Source: Opitutaceae bacterium (GTDB lineage: Bacteria > Verrucomicrobiota > Verrucomicrobiia > Opitutales > Opitutaceae). Taken from it: 58,652 bases of DNA. This document shows positions 7,979 through 14,321 of the stretch, piece after piece. Below the pieces are notes generated by a model. The model did not search any database. It saw nothing but the letters and a program-made list of their open reading frames with translations, and had not been told where the DNA came from. Every line of letters begins with the position of its first letter. The first letter of the stretch is position 1. A program made the position numbers and the translations under genes. Location: contig JAEUGW010000043.1 in assembly GCA_016795565.1 (NCBI GenBank), positions 1-58,652 of the forward strand, written 5' to 3'.

Positions 7979-8114
7979 GAGCTTATCTGAATAACGGCCT
8001 GTCCTGTAGCGGCGGTCTATGACCGCCGAACGATCACCACCCCACGCTCGACGGCGGTCACAGACCGCCGCTACAGAAAACCAGGCTGCTGGAAATAGGT
8101 TATTCGGATGGGCG
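7973..8114. repeat. Family C palindromic element, complete copy
   Basis: The outer ends (GCTTATCTGAATAAC and GTTATTCGGATGGGC) are imperfect inverted repeats. Two inner hairpins are formed by TAGCGGCGGTCTATGACCGC and CGGCGGTCACAGACCGCCG. The block CGCTGAGAGC at its left edge is also at the end of the copy at 1-57, so it belongs to the element and supplies the stop codon of the upstream gene. Confidence 0.85.
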
Positions 8115-8233
8115 CTGAGCTTGGCCTGCCAGTCACCCGCGCCGAAGCCCGACCGGCACCGGACGCAGGCCGACGCCCCGGCGGGGAAATTTTCCCTTGC
8201 TCCGGCTCCCTTGCGGATCGATCCGATCAACGC

Positions 8234-9433
8234 GTGCCGAAAAAGCCCGCGAAATCCAAACCGGCGGGGGCGATTGCCCCCAGGCGCCCCGCCCGCCCAT
8301 CCCCGCGCCAGCCGGTCGTCTATGTCCAGAAAAGCGAGACGGCCTTTGCGCCCGCCGACGCCGTCGTCGCCGAGGGCCCGGAGGTGCTGCAAGCCAGCAG
8401 ACTCGCCTACCGCGATGACGCCCGCGGGCTCTATCTCTATCACGGCGACTGTCTGACTGTGATGGACACCCTGCTCGCCAAGCATCCCGGCGGCGTGTTC
8501 GACCTGATTTTCGCCGACCCACCCTACTTTCTCTCCAACGGCGGCATCACCTGCCACGCCGGCAGGATGGTGAAGGTGGACAAGGGCGACTGGGACAAAT
8601 CCCGCGGCCCCGCGCTCAACCACGAGTTCAACACCGAATGGCTCCGCCGTTGCCAGGCTCTGCTCAAACCCAACGGCACCCTGTGGGTCAGCGGCACGCA
8701 CCACGTGATTTTTTCCGTCGGCTACGCCATGCAGCAGCTCGGCATGAAGATGCTGAACCAGGTCACCTGGCAGAAACCCAACCCGCCGCCCAACCTCGCC
8801 TGCCGCTATTTCACCCACTCCACCGAGACCCTCCTCTGGGCCGCGAAGAACGAGCAGAGCCGGCACCGCTTCAACTACGCCGACATGAAGCGCGCCAACG
8901 GCAACAAGCAGATGAAGGACGTGTGGACCTTCACCGCACCCAAGCCCGAGGAGAAAATCCTTGGCAAGCATCCCACACAAAAGCCCGTGGCCCTACTCGA
9001 GCGCATCATTCTTTCGTCCACCAGTCCCGGTGACTTCGTGCTCGATCCCTTCATGGGCAGCGGCACGACGGCGCTAGCTGCATCAAAATCAGGAAGACGC
9101 TTCGTCGGCCTAGATGCCGATCTGAAGTGGGTTCAACTCGCCGAGCGGCGTCTAAAGAACACGCCGACCCAAGAAGCTTTCATAAATACCGGGGGGGGGG
9201 CACGTTGTGCTGATTACCCGGTTCGAGGCCTTGAAATTGTTGCGCCCATACATTGGGCAGGATCTCCGTCAGCTGGCCGTGCAGTTCCAGCAACCCGTGT
9301 TCGTGAATGGCAACAAGAACAAAGGCTGGGCCGGTTTGGTTCTGGAAAAATGCATCAGCATCGATCCGAACTGCAAATCAGCACCCAATGGTCTCGGCTG
9401 GGAGCTGAAAACCACTTCGCTTGTGCTGCGTGA
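8234..9433 (+). CDS. Adenine-specific DNA methyltransferase, beta class, DpnA-like
   Basis: From a GTG at 8234 this reads 399 residues; an ATG at 8108 in the same frame would begin inside the repeat. Motif IV (ADPPYFLSNGG, about residue 95) precedes motif I (FVLDPFMGSGTT, about residue 271), the beta-class order, and VDKGDWDK is typical of DpnA/HinfI-like N6-adenine methylases. The recognisable enzyme ends near AERRLKNTP. A run of ten G at 9191-9200 follows, and the annotated frame then continues about 77 residues across the endonuclease gene, which looks unnatural. With eleven G the protein would stop at 9211; with nine it would fuse in frame to the endonuclease. It protects DNA from the partner enzyme. 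Confidence 0.88.
   Translation: MPKKPAKSKPAGAIAPRRPARPSPRQPVVYVQKSETAFAPADAVVAEGPEVLQASRLAYRDDARGLYLYHGDCLTVMDTLLAKHPGGVFDLIFADPPYFLSNGGITCHAGRMVKVDKGDWDKSRGPALNHEFNTEWLRRCQALLKPNGTLWVSGTHHVIFSVGYAMQQLGMKMLNQVTWQKPNPPPNLACRYFTHSTETLLWAAKNEQSRHRFNYADMKRANGNKQMKDVWTFTAPKPEEKILGKHPTQKPVALLERIILSSTSPGDFVLDPFMGSGTTALAASKSGRRFVGLDADLKWVQLAERRLKNTPTQEAFINTGGGARCADYPVRGLEIVAPIHWAGSPSAGRAVPATRVREWQQEQRLGRFGSGKMHQHRSELQISTQWSRLGAENHFACAA
9191..9200 (+). repeat. G10 homopolymer at the methylase-endonuclease junction
   Basis: Ten consecutive G fall in the 3' part of the methylase frame and six bases before the GTG start of the endonuclease. The tract is also G-rich enough to act as a ribosome-binding sequence for that GTG. 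Its length decides how the methylase ends (see findings). A sequencing or assembly error is possible at such a run. Confidence 0.8.
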
Positions 9434-9821
9434 TGACCAGTGGCGTCCGAAGGAAACTCTCGCGATCACTATGATCAATCCGACCAGGGATATAGATGTC
9501 CCGTTCGAGGAAAGCCACCTCTGGGCCAAACTGAAACGCACCATTGTTTGTGGCCGCGAGTGGGTGACCAAGGATGAGCCGCGTTCGCGTCTCATCCAGG
9601 TCAACGCTTTCGATGTCACGGACGAAGAGCTGCTCGCCCATGTGAAGGCCGACTACGAGTTGATTCAGCATACTATTCGGACCAAGGGCTTCGGAGCTCT
9701 GTCGCGATCACTGTGCGACTTCATTGAACCCGGCACCAAGGGCAAGGGGCATGGCAGCACGACTCGTGCATACTATGCCAGCAAGAAGCTGGTCGGGCTT
9801 ATTCTCGGACTCGCAGCTTAG
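9207..9821 (+). CDS. Type II restriction endonuclease, MutH/Sau3AI fold
   Basis: This 204-residue protein resembles the MutH/Sau3AI nuclease family: NKGWAGLVLEK (Glu47), GLGWELKT (Glu66-x-Lys68 catalytic pair), then SHLWAKLKR (103-111), in the same order and spacing as in MutH. The expected catalytic Asp before the ExK pair is not in its canonical place, so the active site is only partly confirmed. Family members cut GATC, and the neighbouring DpnA-like methylase fits that site, but specificity is inference. It starts at a GTG six bases after the G10 run. Its GC content is visibly lower than that of its neighbours, suggesting recent transfer. Confidence 0.82.
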   Translation: MLITRFEALKLLRPYIGQDLRQLAVQFQQPVFVNGNKNKGWAGLVLEKCISIDPNCKSAPNGLGWELKTTSLVLRDDQWRPKETLAITMINPTRDIDVPFEESHLWAKLKRTIVCGREWVTKDEPRSRLIQVNAFDVTDEELLAHVKADYELIQHTIRTKGFGALSRSLCDFIEPGTKGKGHGSTTRAYYASKKLVGLILGLAA

Positions 9822-9943
9822 CTAAAAGCCTCGAGCTCTTTGAGCGGCGTGCGCCTCGATCCAGCGTCAAGCTGTCGGCGGATGGGTTTCACTCGCGCAA
9901 ACACCGGCCCCATTTCTGCGGGACACAGGATGCGGCCAGCTGA

Positions 9944-10390
9944 TCACGCCCGCGGCGGCGGCGTGCGGTCCTCGAGCACCTCGATGCCGTCGAAGATGGT
10001 CTGGATGTCGGTGCGCGCGGTGAGCCCGGCCTGCTCCTTCACCTTCGTGATCACCGCCGTGCCCCGGTCGTTCCAGCCCAGCTTGCGGATGTATTCGTTC
10101 CAGACCTGCGTCTGGCCGCGGTTCGGCCGCAGGCCCTGGGTGAAGACCCATTCCGCGAGCTCCGCGTCCGTGCCGCCCGCCGCCACGCGGGTCTCGATGG
10201 CGGCGAACTCCACGCCGAGAAACCCGCAGAGCTGGCCGTCGAGCCCGAAGGAGAGGCCGTAGTTGCGCTGGAAATCCCCGGGCAGGCGGCCGGCCAGCTT
10301 CAGGCGCATCTTGTCGAGCATGCGGCCGAGGTGGTGCAGGCCGCCGGCGTTCCGGTCGTAGGGGGAGCGAATACCTTCCACAGCGGGCAT
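9944..10390 (-). CDS. DUF5069 domain protein
   Basis: This 148-residue protein starts MPAVEGIRSPYDRNAGGLHH and contains LGRMLDKMRLKLAGRLP and FGLDGQLCGFLGV, the pattern of DUF5069 proteins common in Verrucomicrobiota and Planctomycetota. No activity is known. The frame is open further upstream to 10543, but that extension is Gly/Ala/Arg-rich shadow sequence. It lies downstream of the LysR regulator on the same strand, 56 bases away, and may share its transcript. Confidence 0.75.
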   Translation of the reverse strand: MPAVEGIRSPYDRNAGGLHHLGRMLDKMRLKLAGRLPGDFQRNYGLSFGLDGQLCGFLGVEFAAIETRVAAGGTDAELAEWVFTQGLRPNRGQTQVWNEYIRKLGWNDRGTAVITKVKEQAGLTARTDIQTIFDGIEVLEDRTPPPRA

Positions 10391-10446
10391 GGCCGGAGCC
10401 TTGCGCCGCGCCGCGCCGTGGCAAGGCCGGAGACCGGCGCCCCCGC

Positions 10447-11340
10447 TCACTCCGCCACCGCCAGCACCGGCCAGTTCTTTCCCACGAAGCGCCGCGCCTC
10501 CGCCAGCACCACCTGCACGAGGGGCGACGGCTCGCCAGTCCACAGCGCCGCAATCTCGACCGGCTCGAAACCCTCCAGCGGCAGCACGCGCACGTCCGGA
10601 TGCTTCACCACCTCGGTCTCGCCGAGGCTGACCCCCATGCCGTAGCCGTTGGCGACGTAACGCGTGACGAGCCCCATCGAGCTCGCCTCGATCGTGTGCG
10701 GCCAGTCCGCCTGCCGCTGTTGCAGCCCGCGCCGGAAATTCCGGCTGAGCGGCTCGGTCGGCGGCAGCGAGATCAGCGGCTCCTCAATCGTTTCCCGCGT
10801 CCAGAGCTCGGCCGCGGACTTCAATTTGGATTTCCGGTTCACCAACAGGACCAGCGGCAGGCGCAGCAGGCGCACGCAGCGGACGCGCGCCGGCGGCTTG
10901 CTCTCGAGCGGCACGATCGCGAGGTCGATCTCGCGGTCGAGCAGCCATTTCTCCATCTCGCCCTGGAAACCCGAGCGCAGCGTCAGCCGCAACCGCGGCT
11001 CCTGCTGGCGCAACCGCCCGACGACCGGCGGCAGGTAGTCGCGCAGCACCAGTTCCGAGGCGCCGATGCGCAGGGACGGCGCCGACTGCTGGCGCAGCTT
11101 CGCGCCCATGGCCGGGAGATTCTCGAAGAACGGACGGATGAAGGCGTAGAGCTCCTCGCCCTCGCGGGTGAGCCGGAAGGGCTGGCGCTCGAAGAGCTTG
11201 GCGCCGAGATCCTCCTCGAGGAGCAGCACCTGGCTGCTGACGGCGGGCTGCTGGATGCCGTAGGGCATGTTGCGCACCGCGCGGCTGATGCCGCCGTGGC
11301 GGGCCACGTAGTAGAACAGCTCCAGGTGGTGGATGTTCAT
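10447..11340 (-). CDS. LysR family transcriptional regulator
   Basis: This 297-residue regulator has the LysR winged helix-turn-helix at residues 1-60 (MNIHHLELFYYVARHGGISR, then QQPAVSSQVLLLEEDLGAKLFER) followed by a periplasmic-binding-like effector domain from about residue 90. LysR proteins usually control a divergent neighbour; here that is the rhombotarget lipoprotein gene starting at 11469, with a 128-base gap. The effector is unknown. Confidence 0.92.
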   Translation of the reverse strand: MNIHHLELFYYVARHGGISRAVRNMPYGIQQPAVSSQVLLLEEDLGAKLFERQPFRLTREGEELYAFIRPFFENLPAMGAKLRQQSAPSLRIGASELVLRDYLPPVVGRLRQQEPRLRLTLRSGFQGEMEKWLLDREIDLAIVPLESKPPARVRCVRLLRLPLVLLVNRKSKLKSAAELWTRETIEEPLISLPPTEPLSRNFRRGLQQRQADWPHTIEASSMGLVTRYVANGYGMGVSLGETEVVKHPDVRVLPLEGFEPVEIAALWTGEPSPLVQVVLAEARRFVGKNWPVLAVAE

Positions 11341-11468
11341 GCGGAGGCCGAGACTGCATCCGGCCGGGCGCGTGGCAACGGCGATTCCGCCTCCCCGGTT
11401 TCCTCAATGGGTCCCATTGGGTTTATCGATTAACGGTCCCGGCGGCCTTTCCGGTATCTTCCGCCGCC

Positions 11469-12344
11469 ATGGAATCCAAGACCGTCTCGCACACACCCCG
11501 CTTCATCGCCTTCGCCCTGCTCGTGCTCGTGCTCGTGTTCCTGCTCACCGGCTGCGTCTCCGGTTTCGACCGCCGTCGCCACGAGGCGAGCAGCGTCGTC
11601 CAATTTCTCTACCCGGGAAAGGACCAGCCCTACATCCAGCCGCAGATCCCCACCCTCCGTCTGCCGTTGCGCGTCGGCGTGGCCTTTGTCCCGGCCGGTG
11701 CCGCCCCGGAGCGCGCCTCCGCCGCCCCCAGCCGCATCAGCGAAGCCCAAAAGGCCGGGCTGCTGCGTGGCATCGCGCAACAGTTCAAGGAACTGCCCTT
11801 CGTCCAATCCATCGAGATCGTGCCCGCCACCTACCTGCGCCCGGGCGGCGGTTTCGCCAACCTCGACCAGCTCCGCGCCCTCATGGGCATCGATGTCGTG
11901 GCCCTCGTCGCCTACGATCAGGCGCAGAACACCGGCGACACCGCCTGGAGTCTCGCCTACTGGACCATCGTCGGTGCCTACGTCGTCCCCGGCCAGAAGA
12001 ACGACACCAGCACGCTGCTGGAGACCGTCGTTTACGACCTTTCCAGCCGCAGCCTGCTGTTCCGCGCCCCGGGCACCAACACCACCGACGGCCACTCCAC
12101 CCCGATCCGCACGTCCGAGCAGCTGCGCGCCGATTCCGCCGCCAGCCTCGCCGCCGCCGCGAAGGACATGACGGCCAACCTCGCGCAGGAGCTCGAGCTC
12201 TTCAAGGTGCGCGTGAAGGAGGAGCCGCAGAACTACCGCGTCGAGCACAAGCCCGGCTACACGGGCGGCGGCGCGCTCGACGGTTCGTTCGCCGCCCTCC
12301 TCGCCCTGTTCGCGGCCGCCGCCCTCCTCCGCTCGCGTCGATGA
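11469..12344 (+). CDS. Rhombotarget lipoprotein with GlyGly-CTERM tail
   Basis: This 291-residue exported lipoprotein has a lipobox LTGC with Cys29 as the acylation site, a soluble domain (about 30-260), and a C-terminal sorting tail: GGGALDGS at about 266, a hydrophobic helix of about 14 residues, and the basic end RSRR. That three-part tail is the GlyGly-CTERM signal recognised by rhombosortase, encoded by the next gene. Its TGA overlaps that gene's ATG, so the substrate and its protease are coupled. The central domain (EIVPATYLRPGGGFANLDQL, ALVAYDQAQNT) matches proteins labelled rhombotarget lipoprotein. The cellular role is unknown. Confidence 0.88.
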   Translation: MESKTVSHTPRFIAFALLVLVLVFLLTGCVSGFDRRRHEASSVVQFLYPGKDQPYIQPQIPTLRLPLRVGVAFVPAGAAPERASAAPSRISEAQKAGLLRGIAQQFKELPFVQSIEIVPATYLRPGGGFANLDQLRALMGIDVVALVAYDQAQNTGDTAWSLAYWTIVGAYVVPGQKNDTSTLLETVVYDLSSRSLLFRAPGTNTTDGHSTPIRTSEQLRADSAASLAAAAKDMTANLAQELELFKVRVKEEPQNYRVEHKPGYTGGGALDGSFAALLALFAAAALLRSRR

Positions 12345-12937
12345 AATCCGTTCGTCCAGTCCTGCTGGCCGCGGCACCCGCCCTGCTCGGGCTGGTGCCC
12401 GCCGTCCGCGAGGTCCTCCTCTACGACCGCACCGCCATCCTCCAGGGTGAGTGGTGGCGGTTGTGGACCGGACACTGGATGCACTTCACCGCGTCGCATC
12501 TCACCTGGAATCTTCTCGTGCTCGCCGGCGCCGGCTGGTGGTTGGAACGCGTGCAACCGGGCAGCCTGCTCCGCTATCTCGCGGTGGCTGCGCCGATGCT
12601 CGGCGTTTCCTTCCTGGCCGGCGCCCCGGGCATGGGCACCTACGGCGGCCTCTCCGGCCTCGCGACCGGCGTGGTCGTGCTGCTCGCGCTGGCGCAGTTG
12701 GGCCGCGATCGCGCCGCCCGCGCCTGGTGGCTCGGCCTGCTGGCCCTGGTCGCGCTCAAGCTCGCGCTCGACGCCGCGCAACCCGCCCCGCTCTTTGCGT
12801 CGTTCGGCGCGCAGGTCGTGCGTGTCTCCACCTTCGCCCACGTCATGGGCGCGATCACCGCTGTCGGCTTTTTCCTGTCGCGCCGGCTGGGGTGGCGGGA
12901 TGAACTCAGGCGGCCCGCCGCGGCCCACGCCCAATGA
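12341..12937 (+). CDS. rrtA: Rhombosortase, rhomboid-family intramembrane protease
   Basis: This 198-residue membrane protein has the compact rhomboid core: GEWWRLWTGHWMHFTASHL near 36-53, the serine motif YGGLSGLATG with Ser105, and the catalytic His in FAHVMG (His167). Rhombosortases cut GlyGly-CTERM tails at the membrane, and in Vibrio cholerae the mature substrate was found to carry a glycerophosphoethanolamine-containing C-terminal group. The gene overlaps the target lipoprotein gene by 4 bases upstream and the lplT gene by 4 bases downstream. A dedicated substrate and enzyme pair is therefore clear from the layout. Confidence 0.9.
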   Translation: MKSVRPVLLAAAPALLGLVPAVREVLLYDRTAILQGEWWRLWTGHWMHFTASHLTWNLLVLAGAGWWLERVQPGSLLRYLAVAAPMLGVSFLAGAPGMGTYGGLSGLATGVVVLLALAQLGRDRAARAWWLGLLALVALKLALDAAQPAPLFASFGAQVVRVSTFAHVMGAITAVGFFLSRRLGWRDELRRPAAAHAQ

Positions 12938-14199
12938 AATCCAATCGCAACTATCCGCTGCTGCTCTCCGGGCAGTTCCTCGGCGCCTTCGGCGACAACG
13001 CCATCCTGGCTGTCATTGTCGGGCAGCTGACCTACCTGCAGAAGGCCGGTGCCATCACCGGCGCCGAGCTGCGCACGAGCAATACCCTCTACACGAGCCT
13101 GCTCTTCCTGCCCTACGTGCTGCTCGCGCCGCTCGCGGGTTACCTCAACGACCGCTATTCGAAAACCGCGTGGCTCACCGGCGGCAACGCCCTGAAGCTG
13201 CTCGGCACCGGCGTGTGCGGGTTGAGCGTGTGGTTCGGGCCGGTGTGGCAGGGCCTCGGCTACCTGCTGGTCGGCGTCGGCGCGTGTTTTTATGGCCCGG
13301 CCAAATACGGCATCCTCCCCGAAATCCTGCCGCGCGAGCGCCTCGTGAAGGCCAATGGCACCGTCGAACTGCTCACGCTCGTCGCCATCCTCGGCGGCGC
13401 CATCGCCGGCTCGGTGCTGGCGGACGTGTTCAAGGACCGCGTGCTGGTCTCCTACGGCGTGCTCGGCGCCATCTTCGGCGCGGCGCTGCTGTGCAATTTC
13501 CTCATGGCCCCCACGCCGGCCAACCCGGAGGTGCGGCTCAACCGGAGCGTGGGCGAATTCACCGGTCATCTGCGCGACCTCCTGCGCTCGCCGCGCCTGG
13601 GCCGCGTGCTGGTCGGCACGGCGCTGTTCTGGGTGTGCGGCGCGGCGATGAAGATCAATTTCCAGCCCTGGGGCCTCGACGTGCTGAACCTGCCCGACAA
13701 CACGCAGATCGCGCTGCTCGGCCTGTGGCTCAGCGTGGGCGTGATGGCGGGCAGCGTGCTCGCCGGCCAGCTCCACCCGGTCGGCGACCTTCGCCGCACC
13801 CAGCGCCATGGCTTCGCGTTGGCCGGCATGCTCGCGCTGCTCTGGTCGGTGGACACGCTCGGCTTCTGGCGCGCGCCCGTCGTCCAGCTCGGGCCGCTGC
13901 ACCTCGTCGTGCCGGTCGTGGCGCTGCTGATCGCCACCGGCTTCGTCGCCGGCCTCTTCCTCATCCCGCTCAACGCCGCGCTCCAGGCCGAGTCGCATCC
14001 CGACAAGCTCGGCAAGACCATCGCGGTGCAGAACCTCTTCGACAACCTCGGTATGTTGCTCGCCGGCGTCTTCGTCTTCGCCGGCGTCAAGGCCGGCCTC
14101 AGCGCGAGCGGCGTGTTCCTTGGCCTCGCCGTGGCCGTCGCCGCCCTCGTCTCCTGGCTGCGCCTCCCCGCCCAACCCGCCGTCCCCGGAAATTTGTAA
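12934..14199 (+). CDS. lplT: Lysophospholipid transporter, MFS family
   Basis: This 421-residue protein has about 12 transmembrane helices. The N-terminus (LLSGQFLGAFGDNAILAVIV) and FYGPAKYGILPEILP match LplT, which flips lysophospholipids from the periplasmic face to the cytoplasm for reacylation. The ATG overlaps the rhombosortase TGA. The aas-type gene follows 122 bases later, as in the enterobacterial lplT-aas pair, where the genes are adjacent. Here the pair follows a rhombosortase. Confidence 0.88.
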   Translation: MKSNRNYPLLLSGQFLGAFGDNAILAVIVGQLTYLQKAGAITGAELRTSNTLYTSLLFLPYVLLAPLAGYLNDRYSKTAWLTGGNALKLLGTGVCGLSVWFGPVWQGLGYLLVGVGACFYGPAKYGILPEILPRERLVKANGTVELLTLVAILGGAIAGSVLADVFKDRVLVSYGVLGAIFGAALLCNFLMAPTPANPEVRLNRSVGEFTGHLRDLLRSPRLGRVLVGTALFWVCGAAMKINFQPWGLDVLNLPDNTQIALLGLWLSVGVMAGSVLAGQLHPVGDLRRTQRHGFALAGMLALLWSVDTLGFWRAPVVQLGPLHLVVPVVALLIATGFVAGLFLIPLNAALQAESHPDKLGKTIAVQNLFDNLGMLLAGVFVFAGVKAGLSASGVFLGLAVAVAALVSWLRLPAQPAVPGNL

Positions 14200-14220
14200 T
14201 ACAATGCGTTACAAATTTCC
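14188..14220. promoter_or_regulatory. 12-bp perfect inverted repeat over the lplT stop codon
   Basis: GGAAATTTGTAA and TTACAAATTTCC are exact inverted repeats around a 9-base spacer; the lplT TAA is in the left arm. It lacks the GC-rich stem of a terminator. A partial relative occurs at 58513-58534, also just after a stop codon. It could be an operator, a weak attenuator or a dispersed repeat. Confidence 0.55.
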
Positions 14221-14321
14221 CCGGCCCACTCGTGCATGAAAACCTTTGCCGCTGTTTCGCACCGCGAGAACTGCGGACAAACACCGGGCCGCCAGCAGGC
14301 GGCAACGGTGCCCCGCTTCCC

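Noticed and set aside
7973..8114. A CRISPR array
   Set aside because: The repeats are palindromic pairs without regular spacers, and no cas genes are near.
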